64,000 bases of DNA from Amycolatopsis alba DSM 44262 (GCF_000384215.1 NZ_KB913032.1:1575021-1639020); one strand, 5' to 3'; positions 16,978 to 26,751 are shown, numbered from the stretch's first letter. Translations and numbers: made by a program. The notes: generated from the sequence alone by a model not told the origin.

Positions 16978-17877
16978 ATGACAGCGACGACGTCCCGGAT
17001 CCGAATCGCCGCCGCCCCGATCTCTTGGGGCGTATGCGAAGTCCCCGGCTGGGGCCGCGTGCTCGACGCGGGGACCGTACTGGGCGAGATGGCGGAGCTG
17101 GGGGTCCGCGCGACCGAACTCGGCCCGCCGGGGTATCTGCCGCGCGACCCGGCCGGGCTGCGTGAACTGCTGGGCGGCTACCGACTCGACCTGGTCGGCG
17201 GCTTCCTCGCCGTCGTCCTGCACGAAAACCCGGAAGCAGCGCTGGCGGAGGCCGAAGAGTCCGCCGCGCTGTTCGCCGCGTGCGGTGGCGACATGCTCGT
17301 GCTCGCCGCCGCGACCGGTCTCGACGGCTACGACGATCGCCCCGAGCTGAGCGACGCCGAATGGGCGACCCTGATCGAAACCTCCGGCGAGATCGGGGAA
17401 ATCGCCGCGCGCCACGGGCTCCGCACCGTGCTGCACCCGCATGTCGGGACACACGCGGAGACCGAGGACGAGGTCGAGCGCTTCCTCGCCGATTCCACAC
17501 TCCCGCTGTGCCTGGACACCGGGCATCTCCTGATCGGCGGGACCGATCCGGTCGCGCTGGCCAAGCGGTATCCCGAACGGGTCGGTCACCTGCATCTCAA
17601 GGACGTACGCGGCGAACTCGCCGAGGACGTCCGCGCCGGGAGGCTTCCCTACGCGGAAGCTGTGGGCAAAGGTCTGTATGTGCCGCTCGGCGACGGAGAC
17701 GTCGACATCGAAGCGATGGTCAGGTTCGTCGACGAGGCGGGCTATGACGGGTGGTACGTGCTCGAACAGGACACCGCGCTGAGCGAGGGGAGCCCGGAAG
17801 ATCTACCGAAGCGGGATGTGACCAGGAGCCTGGCCCATCTCGGCGGAATCGTCAGCCGGCTCCCGGCTGCCAGGTAA
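16978..17877 (+). CDS. iolE: Inosose dehydratase-like sugar isomerase/epimerase
   Basis: TIM-barrel enzyme of the AP-endonuclease-2/IolE fold, expected to dehydrate scyllo-inosose. The 299-residue product starts at ATG 16978 behind CAGGAGG. The N terminus, IAAAPISWGVCEVPGWG, closely matches IolE proteins. Metal-binding motifs include TVLHPHVGTHAE, CLDTGHLLIGG and VGHLHLKDVR. It is the first gene of the plus-strand iol operon, and the iolC-B-D genes downstream support the assignment. Confidence 0.88.
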   Translation: MTATTSRIRIAAAPISWGVCEVPGWGRVLDAGTVLGEMAELGVRATELGPPGYLPRDPAGLRELLGGYRLDLVGGFLAVVLHENPEAALAEAEESAALFAACGGDMLVLAAATGLDGYDDRPELSDAEWATLIETSGEIGEIAARHGLRTVLHPHVGTHAETEDEVERFLADSTLPLCLDTGHLLIGGTDPVALAKRYPERVGHLHLKDVRGELAEDVRAGRLPYAEAVGKGLYVPLGDGDVDIEAMVRFVDEAGYDGWYVLEQDTALSEGSPEDLPKRDVTRSLAHLGGIVSRLPAAR

Positions 17878-17901
17878 CGGAAGAAGCGAGGAGAGACGAC
17901 G

Positions 17902-18888
17902 ATGTCCCATCGCTTGAAGGCGGCGATGGTGCTTGTGGCGGGGTTTTTGCTCCTGTCCGCGTGCACCGGGCCGAAGGCCGAGGAGAAACCCGCCGAGGGC
18001 GCGGGCCCGGCGACGACCCAGCCCAGTGGGCCGCTGCGGGTCGCGGTCATCTCGCACGGCACGGCGGGTGACGCGTTCTGGAACGTGGTCAAGAACGGCG
18101 CCGAGGAGGCGGGCAGGCAGCTCGGCGTCCAGGTCGAGTACAACTCCGACGGAGACCCCGGCAACCAGGCCAAGCTGATCGACAACGCGGTCGCTCAGCA
18201 GGTCGGCGGGCTGGTGGTGTCGATGGCGAACCCGGAGGCGCTCAAGACCTCGATCGAGAACGCGGTCCGCGCGGGGATCCCGGTCATCACCATCAACTCC
18301 GGTGAGGACAAGAGCGCGGCGTACGGCGCGCTCACCCACGTCGGGCAGAACGAGACCATCGCCGGTGAGGAAGCCGGGAAGAAGTTCAGGGAACTGGGCA
18401 AGAAGAAGCTGCTCTGCGTGGTCCACGAAGCGGGCAACGTCGGGCAGGCCCAGCGCTGTGACGGCGCGAAGACCGGCTTCGCGGGCGACGTGCAGACCTT
18501 GCAGGTCGACATCAGCAATCCCACCGACGCCGAATCCCGGATCAGGGGCGCGGTGCAGACCGATTCCTCGCTCGACGCAGTCCTGACGCTGAACTCGCAG
18601 GTCGCCGCGCGGGCGGTGAGCGCGATCAAGGCGGTCGGCTCACCGGCGCAGGTCGGCACGTTCGACCTCAACACCGACGTGGTCGGCGCGATCAAGGCGG
18701 GCGACGTGGTCTTCGCGGTCGACCAGCAACAGTACGAGCAGGGCTATCTCCCGGTGCAGTTCCTCAAGCTCTACCGGGACAACGCGAACGTCGTCGGCGG
18801 CGGGAAACCGGTGCTCACCGGGCCCGACCTGGTCGATAAATCCACTGTGGACACCGTCGGCCGGTACGTGCAAAGGGGCACGCGATGA
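17902..18888 (+). CDS. Sugar ABC transporter substrate-binding lipoprotein
   Basis: Extracytoplasmic binding protein of ribose-type (cluster B) sugar importers. The signal peptide [21 protein letters not shown] carries a lipobox with Cys21, so it is a lipoprotein. The mature domain begins [20 protein letters not shown] and contains [18 protein letters not shown] and [14 protein letters not shown]. It starts at ATG 17902 after GAGGAGAG. The stop overlaps the permease start (ATGA). The operon context implies myo-inositol or a related cyclitol as ligand; that is an inference. Confidence 0.92.
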   Translation: MSHRLKAAMVLVAGFLLLSACTGPKAEEKPAEGAGPATTQPSGPLRVAVISHGTAGDAFWNVVKNGAEEAGRQLGVQVEYNSDGDPGNQAKLIDNAVAQQVGGLVVSMANPEALKTSIENAVRAGIPVITINSGEDKSAAYGALTHVGQNETIAGEEAGKKFRELGKKKLLCVVHEAGNVGQAQRCDGAKTGFAGDVQTLQVDISNPTDAESRIRGAVQTDSSLDAVLTLNSQVAARAVSAIKAVGSPAQVGTFDLNTDVVGAIKAGDVVFAVDQQQYEQGYLPVQFLKLYRDNANVVGGGKPVLTGPDLVDKSTVDTVGRYVQRGTR

Positions 18889-19919
18889 CAACCACCACCC
18901 TCGACGAACGGGTCGCGAAACCGCGGCTGCTGGACAGGCTGGTCGTCCGGCCCGAGATCGGCTCGCTGCTCGGCGCCGTCGTCGTCTTCCTGTTCTTCAC
19001 CGTCGTCACCGACCAGTTCTTCAGCGGCAGCGGCGTGGCGACCTGGCTGGACGACGCCTCGACGCTCGGCATCATGGCGGTCGCCGTGTCCCTGCTGATG
19101 ATCGGCGGCGAGTTCGACCTCTCGGCAGGCGTGATGACAGCGTCCACCGCGCTCGTCACCGCGACACTGGCGACGCAGGCGGGCTGGAACGTCTGGCTCG
19201 CGCTGTTCGCGTCCCTGGTCTTCGCCCTCGCGGTCGGCGCGTTCAACGGCTGGCTGGTGCTGCGCACCGGACTGCCCAGCTTCATCGTCACCCTGGGCAC
19301 GTTCCTGGCGCTGCAGGGGCTCAACCTCGGCGTCACGCGGCTGGTCACCGGCACCGTCCAGGTCTCCGGGATGCGCTCGACCGACGGCTACGAGTCCGCC
19401 GGTTTCGTCTTCGCGTCCACAGTGGACATCGGCGGGACGGCGTTCCAGATCTCCATCGTCTGGTGGATCGGGTTCGCCGTACTGGCGGCCTGGCTGCTGG
19501 TCCGGACCCGGCTCGGCAACTGGATCTTCGCCGTCGGCGGTTCCGCGCAGAGTTCGCGTGCGGTCGGGGTCCCGGTGGTGCGCACCAAGATCATGCTGTT
19601 CATGACCACCGCGCTCGCCGCGTGGCTGGTCGGCTCGATCAACATCCTGCGGTTCGCGAGCGTCCAGGCGAACCAGGGCATCGGGCTGGAGTTCCAGTAC
19701 ATAATCGCGGCCGTGATCGGCGGCTGCCTGCTGACCGGCGGGTTCGGCTCGGCGATCGGCGCCGCGATCGGCGCGCTGATCTTCGGCATGGCGAGGCAGG
19801 GCATCGTGTTCGCCCGCTGGGACAGCGACTGGTTCATGCTGTTCCTCGGCGTGATGCTGCTGTCCGCGGTCCTGGTCAACAACGCCTTCCGGCGGCGCGC
19901 GGAAAGGGTCCGGCGATGA
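18885..19919 (+). CDS. Sugar ABC transporter permease (RbsC type)
   Basis: Membrane channel subunit of the predicted inositol importer. It has 344 residues and eight to ten hydrophobic segments. It contains the family motifs [23 protein letters not shown] (read here as [15 protein letters not shown]), [20 protein letters not shown] and a C-terminal [20 protein letters not shown]. It overlaps both neighbours by four bases. The N terminus is cytoplasmic and longer than in E. coli RbsC. Confidence 0.93.
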   Translation: MTTTTLDERVAKPRLLDRLVVRPEIGSLLGAVVVFLFFTVVTDQFFSGSGVATWLDDASTLGIMAVAVSLLMIGGEFDLSAGVMTASTALVTATLATQAGWNVWLALFASLVFALAVGAFNGWLVLRTGLPSFIVTLGTFLALQGLNLGVTRLVTGTVQVSGMRSTDGYESAGFVFASTVDIGGTAFQISIVWWIGFAVLAAWLLVRTRLGNWIFAVGGSAQSSRAVGVPVVRTKIMLFMTTALAAWLVGSINILRFASVQANQGIGLEFQYIIAAVIGGCLLTGGFGSAIGAAIGALIFGMARQGIVFARWDSDWFMLFLGVMLLSAVLVNNAFRRRAERVRR

Positions 19920-20701
19920 GTCATCTCCTGGAGGTCAAGGACGTCGGCAAGACCTACGGCAGCGTGATCGCGCTGCGCGACGTGTCCACCGTGGTCAACG
20001 CCGGTGAGGTGACCTGCGTGCTCGGCGACAACGGCGCAGGCAAATCCACGCTGATCAAGATCCTGGCCGGGGTCCACCAGCACGACAAGGGCGAGTTCCT
20101 CGTCGACGGCGAACCGGTCAGGTTCGCCTCGCCACGCGAGGCACTCGATCGCGGCATCGCGACGGTCTACCAGGATCTGGCGGTCGTGCCGTTGATGAGC
20201 GTGTGGCGGAACTTCTTCCTCGGTTCCGAACCGACGGTCGGCTTCGGCCCGTTCCGCGCGCTGGACCGGAAGAAGGGCCGCGCGACGACCAAGAAGGCGT
20301 TGTCCGACATGGGCATCGACCTGCGTGACGTCGAGCAGCCGGTCGGCACGCTGTCCGGTGGCGAGCGGCAGTGCGTCGCCATCGCGCGGACGGTGCACTT
20401 CGGGGCGAAGGTCCTGATCCTCGACGAGCCGACGGCCGCGCTGGGCGTGAAACAGGCCGGTGTCGTGCTCAAGTACGTCGCGCAGGCCCGTGACCGCGGG
20501 CTGGGCGTCGTGCTGATCACGCACAACCCGCATCACGCGTACCCGGTGGCCGATCGTTTCCTGCTGCTCAAACGGGGCGCGCCGCTCGGCGCCTACGAGA
20601 AATCCGGGATCGACCTGGCCGAACTGACCCGGCAGATGGCGGGCGGCGCGGAACTGGAAGCCCTCGAACACGAATTGCGAGCCGCGGAGTCCCCTTCATG
20701 A
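19916..20701 (+). CDS. Sugar ABC transporter ATP-binding protein (single domain)
   Basis: ATPase of the predicted inositol importer. ATG 19916 overlaps the permease stop (ATGA) and gives 261 residues. It has Walker [11 protein letters not shown], the signature [13 protein letters not shown], Walker [12 protein letters not shown] and [18 protein letters not shown]. Ribose and inositol systems often have a double-length ATPase of about 500 residues. This one is a single domain, like fructose-type FrcA, so it presumably works as a homodimer. Confidence 0.93.
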   Translation: MSHLLEVKDVGKTYGSVIALRDVSTVVNAGEVTCVLGDNGAGKSTLIKILAGVHQHDKGEFLVDGEPVRFASPREALDRGIATVYQDLAVVPLMSVWRNFFLGSEPTVGFGPFRALDRKKGRATTKKALSDMGIDLRDVEQPVGTLSGGERQCVAIARTVHFGAKVLILDEPTAALGVKQAGVVLKYVAQARDRGLGVVLITHNPHHAYPVADRFLLLKRGAPLGAYEKSGIDLAELTRQMAGGAELEALEHELRAAESPS

Positions 20702-21630
20702 CCGCTCTCGAAGCACTGACCGTCGGCCGGGTCGGGGTGGACCTCTACCCCGAACAGAGCGGCGTACCGCTGGCCGGGGTCAGCACCTTCGCCAAGTCGC
20801 TCGGCGGCACCGCGACCAACGTCGCGGTCGCCGCCGCGCGGCTCGGCCGCTCGACCTCGGTGCTGACGAAGGTCGGTCCGGACGGATTCGGGGACTACGT
20901 GCGACAGGCGCTGCGGGAGTTCGGCGTGTCCCCCGATCACGTCGGGACGTCGGCGGGACTGCAGACACCGGTGGTGTTCTGCGCGCTGGACCCGCCCGCG
21001 GATCCTCCGCTGCTGTTCTACCGGTCCCCCATCGCGCCGGATCTGACCATCGACGAGGCCGACGTGCCCTGGGACGTGGTGGAATCGGTGCCGCTGCTGT
21101 GGGTCACCGGGACCGGTGTCTCCGTCGAACCGGCACGCGGCACCCAGCGCGAGATGCTCCGGCGGCGCGGACGCCGTTCGCATACCGTGCTGGACCTCGA
21201 CTTCCGGCCGATGTTCTGGCCCGACACCGGAACCGCGCGCGAGGAGATCGGCTGGATGCTCGACCACGTCACGGTCGCGGTCGGCAACCGCACCGAGGCG
21301 GAGGTCGCAGTCGGCACGGCGGACCCCGACGAGGCAGCGTCCCGGATGCTGGCCAGGGGCGTCGAACTCGCGGTGATCAAGAAGGGCGCCGAAGGTGTCC
21401 TGGTGGCCACCGCCGAGGGCCGCTGGACCGTGTCTCCCCAGCCGGTGGAGGTCGTGTGCGGACTCGGCGCCGGGGACGGTTTCGGCGGCGCGCTGATCCA
21501 CGGTCTGCTGTCCGGCTGGGATCCGGTGCGCATCGCCACCTACGCCAACGCGGCCGGCGCGCTCGTCGCTTCCCGGCTGGCCTGCGCCGACGCCATGCCC
21601 ACCGCCGACGAGATCGAGGAGTTGCTGTGA
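20698..21630 (+). CDS. iolC: 5-dehydro-2-deoxygluconokinase (PfkB family)
   Basis: Phosphorylates 2-deoxy-5-keto-D-gluconate in inositol breakdown. It has 310 residues, with N-terminal [19 protein letters not shown] and the substrate signature [17 protein letters not shown]. The C-terminal PfkB catalytic motif is [17 protein letters not shown], where the Asp is the base. It overlaps the ATPase and iolB genes by four bases each. The neighbours iolB and iolD make this assignment specific. Confidence 0.93.
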   Translation: MTALEALTVGRVGVDLYPEQSGVPLAGVSTFAKSLGGTATNVAVAAARLGRSTSVLTKVGPDGFGDYVRQALREFGVSPDHVGTSAGLQTPVVFCALDPPADPPLLFYRSPIAPDLTIDEADVPWDVVESVPLLWVTGTGVSVEPARGTQREMLRRRGRRSHTVLDLDFRPMFWPDTGTAREEIGWMLDHVTVAVGNRTEAEVAVGTADPDEAASRMLARGVELAVIKKGAEGVLVATAEGRWTVSPQPVEVVCGLGAGDGFGGALIHGLLSGWDPVRIATYANAAGALVASRLACADAMPTADEIEELL

Positions 21631-22517
21631 GCAAGCTGCACCGTCCGCTCGGGACGCTTTCGGACGAGCGGGACCCGGTCCGGCTCACCCCGGACTCGGC
21701 AGGCTGGACCTACAGTGGCCTGCGGGTTCTCTCGCTGGCCGCCGGTGAGTCCAGGGTCGTGCGCACCGGCGAGTACGAAGCGTTCGTGCTGCCGCTGGCG
21801 GGGGCGTGCACCGTCCGGGTCGACGGGCAGGTCTTCGACCTCACGGGGCGGGACTCCGTGTTCATCAGGGTCACGGACTTCGCCTATGTCCCGCGCGACG
21901 CCGAAGTCGAATTGTCGACAGTCGAAGGGATCGAGGTCGCGTTGCCGATGGCACGCTGCGGCCGCCGTCTCGAACCGCGCTACGGACCGGCCGAGAACGT
22001 TCCGGTGGAGGTACGCGGCGCGGGACAGGCCACGAGGCAGGTCACCAACTTCGGGGTGCCGGGTGTCTGGGACCACGCGGACAAGCTGAACGCGTGCGAG
22101 CTGATCACCCCCGGCGGCAACTGGTCGTCGTACCCGCCGCACAAACACGACGAGGCGTCCGAATGCGAGGTCGTCAACGAGGAGATCTACTACTTCCGCG
22201 TCGCCGGTCGCGATGGCGTGACCCCTTCACGCGAAGGGTTCGGTCTGCACCGGACGTACACCTCGGACGGCGAACTGGACGAGGACGTCGCGGTCCGGGA
22301 CGGGGACGTCTTCCTGATCCCGCGCGGCTATCACGGGCCTTGCGTCGCCGCGCCGGGCTATCCGATGTACTACCTGAACGTCCTGGCCGGGCCCGCCGAA
22401 GAACGGTCGATGGCCTTCTGCGACGACCCCGCGCACGGCTGGATCCGTGAGACGTGGAACGACCAGGAACTCGATCCGCGCTGCCCGGTCACGTCGCACG
22501 AAGGGCGGGTGTCATGA
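21627..22517 (+). CDS. iolB: 5-deoxy-glucuronate isomerase
   Basis: Cupin-fold isomerase that converts 5-deoxy-D-glucuronate to 2-deoxy-5-keto-D-gluconate. The start is GTG 21627, which overlaps the iolC stop (GTGA); a longer reading would cover half of iolC. The product is 296 residues. The metal-binding signature is SYPPHKHDEASECEVVNEEIYYF (here shortened to PPHKHDE...EEIYYF), followed by GDVFLIPRGYHGPCVAAPGYPMYYLNV-type residues near 240-270. The stop overlaps iolD (ATGA). Confidence 0.95.
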   Translation: MSKLHRPLGTLSDERDPVRLTPDSAGWTYSGLRVLSLAAGESRVVRTGEYEAFVLPLAGACTVRVDGQVFDLTGRDSVFIRVTDFAYVPRDAEVELSTVEGIEVALPMARCGRRLEPRYGPAENVPVEVRGAGQATRQVTNFGVPGVWDHADKLNACELITPGGNWSSYPPHKHDEASECEVVNEEIYYFRVAGRDGVTPSREGFGLHRTYTSDGELDEDVAVRDGDVFLIPRGYHGPCVAAPGYPMYYLNVLAGPAEERSMAFCDDPAHGWIRETWNDQELDPRCPVTSHEGRVS

Positions 22518-24352
22518 AGCTGACCACAGCGCAGGCCTTGGTGCGCTGGCTGCTCGCGCAACGCTCGGAAACCCTCGACGGCCTGGAAGTCCCGCTGTTC
22601 CCTGGGGTCTTCGCGATCTTCGGGCACGGCAACGTCCTCGGTCTCGGCACCGCGCTGGAGGAGCGGCGCGACGAACTCCCCTTGTGGCGCGGGCAGACCG
22701 AACAGGGCATGGCGCTCGCGGCGGTCGGCTACGCCAAAGCGACGCACCGGCGGCAGGTCGGCGTGGTGACGTCGTCGATCGGGCCCGGCGCGCTGAACAT
22801 GGTCACCGCGGCCGGGGTCGCGCACGCCAACAGGCTACCGGTCCTGCTGCTCCCCGGTGACACCTTCGTCAGCCGCGCCCCGGATCCGGTGCTGCAGCAG
22901 GTGGAGCATTTCGGTGATCCGACGGCCACGGTCAACGACGCCTTCCGCGCGGTGAGCCGGTACTTCGACCGGATCACCCGTCCCGAGCAGCTGCTCTCGA
23001 CGCTGCCGCAGGTCGCCAGGGTGCTGACCGATCCGGCGGACGCGGGCCCGGTGACGCTGGCGCTGCCGCAGGACGTCCAGGTGGAGACCTACGACTTCCC
23101 GGACGCGCTCTTCGAGCCGGTGACCCATCGCCCGCCGCGCCCCCGGCCCGATCGCCGGGCGCTCACCGAAGCGGCTGGCGTGCTGAGGGCCGCGCGGAAA
23201 CCGTTGCTGGTGCTCGGAGGTGGTGTCCGGTACTCCGGCGCCGGTGAGCGCGCGCTGGCCTTCGCCGAGCGGCACGGGATCCCGGTCACGGAAACGACAG
23301 CCGGGCGCACCCTGGTGCCGCACGGTCATCCGCTGCACGCCGGTCCGCTGGGCGTCACCGGTTCGGCGTCCGCGAACGTCCTGGCCGCCGAGGCCGACGT
23401 CGTACTGGCCGTCGGCACCCGCTTGCAGGACTTCACCACGGCGTCCTGGACGGTGTTCTCGCCCGGTGTCCGGCTGGTCACCCTGAACGCGGCCCGGTTC
23501 GACGCGGTCAAGCACGGCGCGCTGGCCGTCGTGGGCGACGCCGACGCGGGCCTCGCGGATCTGGCCGCCCAGCTGGAGAGCTGGCGGACCGATCCACTGT
23601 GGACAGAGCGGGCGGCGGCGGAACGCGGCCGATGGGACGAGCACATCGACACGCTGCGCGCCGGTTCCGGTGAGGTGCCGACCTACGCCCAGGTGGTCGG
23701 CGCGGTCAACGATCTCTCCGAGCCGCACGACTACGTGATGACCGCGTCCGGCGGGATGCCGGGGGAACTCATCGGTGGCTGGCGCGGATCGGGTTCGGTC
23801 AGCATGGACGTCGAGTACGGGTTCTCGTGCATGGGCTACGAACTCGCGGGCGCGTGGGGCGCCGCGATGGCGCACGCCGACGGTCTGGTGACCACGATGC
23901 TGGGCGACGGCTCGTACCTGATGCTGAACTCGGAACTGTTCTCCGCCGCCTTCGCCGGTCATCCCTTCGTCGCGGTGGTCTGCGACAACGACGGCTACGC
24001 GGTCATCGCCCGGCTGCAGGAGGGCCAAGGCGGGAAGCCGTTCAACAACTTCCTCGCCGACTGCCTGAGCACGCACTCCTCACCACCTCGGGTCGACTTC
24101 GCGAAGCACGCCGAGTCGCTGGGGTGCGCGGTGTTCACCGCGTCCTCGTTGGACGATGTGCGGGCTGCCTACGCGAAGGCGAGAGAAGCAGCGGTGGCTG
24201 AGAAACGGCCGGCGGTGGTCGTCGTGCGGACTCAGCCGAACTCGTGGACCGAAGCCGGTGTCTGGTGGGAGGTCGGCGTCCCGGAGCACCTTTCCGGACG
24301 GGAAGGCTTCGAGCAGGGGAAGTCGGGGCAGGTGCGCTATGTGACGAGCTAG
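22514..24352 (+). CDS. iolD: 3D-(3,5/4)-trihydroxycyclohexane-1,2-dione hydrolase
   Basis: Thiamine-diphosphate enzyme that opens the inositol ring. ATG 22514 overlaps the iolB stop and gives 612 residues. The N-terminal pyrimidine-binding domain contains FAIFGHGNVLGLG and the Glu in GQTEQGMALAA. The C-terminal ThDP motif is GDGSYLMLN with NDGY about 30 residues later. It is the last gene of the operon, followed by a 15-bp hairpin. iolA and iolJ homologues are not in this window, so the pathway must be completed elsewhere. Confidence 0.95.
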   Translation: MKLTTAQALVRWLLAQRSETLDGLEVPLFPGVFAIFGHGNVLGLGTALEERRDELPLWRGQTEQGMALAAVGYAKATHRRQVGVVTSSIGPGALNMVTAAGVAHANRLPVLLLPGDTFVSRAPDPVLQQVEHFGDPTATVNDAFRAVSRYFDRITRPEQLLSTLPQVARVLTDPADAGPVTLALPQDVQVETYDFPDALFEPVTHRPPRPRPDRRALTEAAGVLRAARKPLLVLGGGVRYSGAGERALAFAERHGIPVTETTAGRTLVPHGHPLHAGPLGVTGSASANVLAAEADVVLAVGTRLQDFTTASWTVFSPGVRLVTLNAARFDAVKHGALAVVGDADAGLADLAAQLESWRTDPLWTERAAAERGRWDEHIDTLRAGSGEVPTYAQVVGAVNDLSEPHDYVMTASGGMPGELIGGWRGSGSVSMDVEYGFSCMGYELAGAWGAAMAHADGLVTTMLGDGSYLMLNSELFSAAFAGHPFVAVVCDNDGYAVIARLQEGQGGKPFNNFLADCLSTHSSPPRVDFAKHAESLGCAVFTASSLDDVRAAYAKAREAAVAEKRPAVVVVRTQPNSWTEAGVWWEVGVPEHLSGREGFEQGKSGQVRYVTS

Positions 24353-24390
24353 GGCGCGGCCGCGTCCAGTGAACCGGACGCGGCCGCGCC
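24353..24390. terminator. Terminator hairpin after iolD
   Basis: A perfect 15-bp stem, GGCGCGGCCGCGTCC with its complement, encloses an 8-base loop directly after the iolD stop and before the convergent dehydrogenase. No T tract follows. It probably works in both directions. Confidence 0.8.
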
Positions 24391-24400
24391 CACCCCCGCC

Positions 24401-25261
24401 CTATTTGTCAAAGCTGGCGAAGTAACCGGCCGCCATGTCCTCGTCGCCGTGCCCGGCTTCGGAAGCACGGGCGAAGCGGGCCCGCCCGGCCTCGACGGCG
24501 TCCATCCGGACACCCGCGCGAGCCGCGGCGGCGAGCACCAACCGGGCGTCCTTCTCGGCGTTGTCGACCGAGAAGGCGGTGGTGTAGTCGTTCTTGAGGA
24601 TCGCGGCGGATTTCGCCTGGAAGTAGCCGTTGTCCATCGGGCCGCCGGTGACGACGTCGACGAAGTGCCGAGGGTCGACGCCGAGTCCTTCGGCCAGCGC
24701 CAGCGCCTCGCCGACGCCGTGGGTCAGCGCGATCACCCACGTGTTCAGCACCAGTTTGAGCCGGCTCGCCGCGCCGGAGCGGCCGTCTTCGCCGACCCAC
24801 AGCGTGCGCTTGCCGATCGCGTCGAACACCGGCTGGACGGTCTCGCGCGCCTCGGCCACGCCTGCCGCCAGCACGATCAGCTGACCCTGTTCGGCGGGCT
24901 GGCGGGTGCCCTGGACCGGCGCGTCGACGAAGACGAGGCCCTGCTCGTCGGCGTACGCGACCAGGTCTTCGACAGCCTCGCCGACGGTGCTGAGCTGCAC
25001 CCAGATCGTCCCGGCGGCGGGGGCGGCCGCGCGGATCGCCTCCAGCACCGCCGCGCCGTCCGTGAGGACCGTGATCACGACCCGCGTGCCCTCGGCCGCT
25101 TCGGCGGCACTCGCCGCGACCTGGACGCCGTCCCCGGAGAGGGCTTCGGCCTTGGCCGCGGTGCGGTTCCAGGCCCGGACCGCGAACCCGGCCTTACTCA
25201 GGTTGCGGGCGACCGGGGCACCGATGATCCCGGTGCCGAGTACCGCGACGGTTTCCGTCAT
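24401..25261 (-). CDS. NAD(P)-dependent beta-hydroxyacid dehydrogenase family protein
   Basis: Member of the 3-hydroxyisobutyrate/6-phosphogluconate dehydrogenase superfamily, 286 residues. The Rossmann motif VLGTGIIGAPVARNLSKAGF starts at residue 6. The substrate-binding segment FVDAPVQGTRQPAEQGQL replaces the usual DAPVSGG, and the catalytic lysine sits in SRLKLVLNTW. This group also includes imine reductases and glyoxylate reductases, so the substrate is open. The upstream sequence shares a motif with the promoter of the adjacent TetR gene, suggesting control by that repressor. Confidence 0.85.
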   Translation of the reverse strand: MTETVAVLGTGIIGAPVARNLSKAGFAVRAWNRTAAKAEALSGDGVQVAASAAEAAEGTRVVITVLTDGAAVLEAIRAAAPAAGTIWVQLSTVGEAVEDLVAYADEQGLVFVDAPVQGTRQPAEQGQLIVLAAGVAEARETVQPVFDAIGKRTLWVGEDGRSGAASRLKLVLNTWVIALTHGVGEALALAEGLGVDPRHFVDVVTGGPMDNGYFQAKSAAILKNDYTTAFSVDNAEKDARLVLAAAARAGVRMDAVEAGRARFARASEAGHGDEDMAAGYFASFDK

Positions 25262-25290
25262 GACTGGCCTTCACTCCTCGTCTTCGATAA

Positions 25291-25306
25291 TGGAATGGTC
25301 GTTAAA
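25291..25306 (-). promoter_or_regulatory. Candidate TetR site upstream of the dehydrogenase
   Basis: Reads TTTAACGACCATTCCA on the minus strand, 30 bases before the gene. It resembles TGTAATGACCAGTCAA at the TetR gene promoter (common pattern TAAYGACCAKTC). Confidence 0.5.
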
Positions 25307-25363
25307 GAACTAGCGCCAAGAAAACCGGGTCGAACGCTGGGGTCTGTTACGAAACCTGGAACA

Positions 25364-25942
25364 TCAGAACGCCTCGATGGTGGTTTCGACGACTTGGGTG
25401 AGTGCCTGCCGGTCGGCCGTCTTGCCGAGTACCCGCAGGCCGTACATCGCGGCGAGGGTGAACCGCGCCAGCGCCCGTGGATCACGGCCCGGCCCGATCT
25501 CGCCCGCTTGTCTCGCGGCGGCGAACTCGACCTGGAACGCGTTCTCCACCCGTTCGAAATTGTGGCGGACACGGGCGGTGACCTCGTCGTCGACGCCGCC
25601 GAGCTCCAGGGCGGCGTTGACGGCCAGGCAGCCGCGGTGCGTGGCCGAGGTGTCCATCTCGTCGTGGACCACGTCCATCAGCACGCGCCTGATCCGCTCC
25701 CGGATGGTTCCGGGGGCGACCAGCATCTCTTCCACCCGCGTGGCGGACGTTTCCTCGTAGCGCCGCAGCGCCTCCTTGAACAGTTGCTGCTTGCTCGAAA
25801 ACGTGTTGTACAGGCTTCCCCGGCCGAGGCCGGTGCCGTCGACCAGGTCCTGGGCCGACGTCGCCGCGTATCCCTTTTGCCAGAAGGTGCCGACCGCGGC
25901 GTCGAGCGCCTCGGTGGGATCGAATCCCTTCGGACGGGGCAT
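25364..25942 (-). CDS. TetR-family transcriptional regulator
   Basis: Repressor of 192 residues. ATG 25942 (MPRPKGFDPTEALDAAV) is the normal start for this subgroup; the longer reading to 25978 would include its operator. The helix-turn-helix is YAATSAQDLVDGTGLGRGSLYNTF near residues 28-50 (key part SAQDLVDGTGLGRGSLY). The C-terminal ligand domain resembles the TetR_C group found near oxidoreductases (THRGCLAVNAALELGG). It lies between the dehydrogenase and the racemase-like gene on the same strand, probably with its own promoter. Confidence 0.9.
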   Translation of the reverse strand: MPRPKGFDPTEALDAAVGTFWQKGYAATSAQDLVDGTGLGRGSLYNTFSSKQQLFKEALRRYEETSATRVEEMLVAPGTIRERIRRVLMDVVHDEMDTSATHRGCLAVNAALELGGVDDEVTARVRHNFERVENAFQVEFAAARQAGEIGPGRDPRALARFTLAAMYGLRVLGKTADRQALTQVVETTIEAF

Positions 25943-25962
25943 GTCACCAGCATCGCACGTTC

Positions 25963-25978
25963 TGTAATGACCAGTCAA
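25963..25978 (-). promoter_or_regulatory. Candidate TetR autoregulatory site
   Basis: TGTAATGACCAGTCAA (plus strand) lies 20 bases before the TetR start. Minus-strand TTGACTGGTCATTACA is a classic TetR-like operator form and overlaps the likely promoter. A related copy sits before the dehydrogenase. Confidence 0.55.
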
Positions 25979-25987
25979 ATATCAGCG

Positions 25988-26734
25988 CTAATGCTCGGCC
26001 AGCAGGGAGCCGAAGCCGCGCACGCGGTCGGCGATGCCGTTCCGGCGCAGGGCGTGCCAGTACAGGACGACGTTGTTCGAGAGGACCGGCTTGCCCAGCC
26101 AGAACTCGGCGACCGCCGCGAGCCGCGCCATGGCGACGTTGGTGCCGACCTGGACGATGGCCTCGACCTCGGCGCTGTCGATCTCCTTGACCGCGTCCCT
26201 GAGCTGGGCCTCCGAGACGTGCGAGATCCTGGCCGGGCTCGGCATGCCGAGCCCGTGGAGGTTCAGCAGGTCGTAGCCGCTGTCGGCGAAGAAGCGGCCC
26301 ACCGAGTCGTCGCCGACCGGCAGGTACGGCGTGATGACCGCGATCCGGCGGGCGTCCAGCGCCTCGAGCGCGGCGTTGATCGCGTCCGGGCTCATCGTCA
26401 CCGGACGGCCACCCGCGGCTTCCCGCATCGAATCGAGCACACTGCCATGCGATTCCTTTCCCTCCCAATAGCTTTCCGGTGAGACCCCGACGATCACGCA
26501 GTCGGGTCCGCAGCCGGTGACGCTCCGGATCGCCGGATGTGTCGACAGCCGGATGCTGTGCATGACGTGACCGAAACCGGGCTCGTCGAGCATCGGATCG
26601 TCGTCGATGACCATCCGGCCGGTGTGGTTGGTGACGCCGTCGGGGCGCAGCGCGTCCAGTTCCGGCTGGGCCGAGGTGTTGGTGGACGGGACGACGACGC
26701 CGACCTTGAGGCGGGGACCGAGAGAGTCGGGCAC
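25988..26734 (-). CDS. Asp/Glu racemase / maleate isomerase-fold protein lacking the usual cysteines
   Basis: 248-residue protein of the aspartate/glutamate racemase superfamily, near arylmalonate decarboxylase and maleate cis-trans isomerase. N-terminal VGVVVPSTNTSAQPELD is the family signature. The two positions that usually carry catalytic cysteines read IVGVSPES and VQVGTNVAM here, so neither cysteine is present; the only Cys are C75 and C79. Racemisation by the two-Cys mechanism is therefore unlikely. GTG 26734 follows AAGGAGG. The gene starts 17 bases after the indigoidine synthetase stop and is probably cotranscribed with it. The function is unknown. Confidence 0.8.
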   Translation of the reverse strand: MPDSLGPRLKVGVVVPSTNTSAQPELDALRPDGVTNHTGRMVIDDDPMLDEPGFGHVMHSIRLSTHPAIRSVTGCGPDCVIVGVSPESYWEGKESHGSVLDSMREAAGGRPVTMSPDAINAALEALDARRIAVITPYLPVGDDSVGRFFADSGYDLLNLHGLGMPSPARISHVSEAQLRDAVKEIDSAEVEAIVQVGTNVAMARLAAVAEFWLGKPVLSNNVVLYWHALRRNGIADRVRGFGSLLAEH

Positions 26735-26751
26735 GGTGGTTCCTCCTTAGC

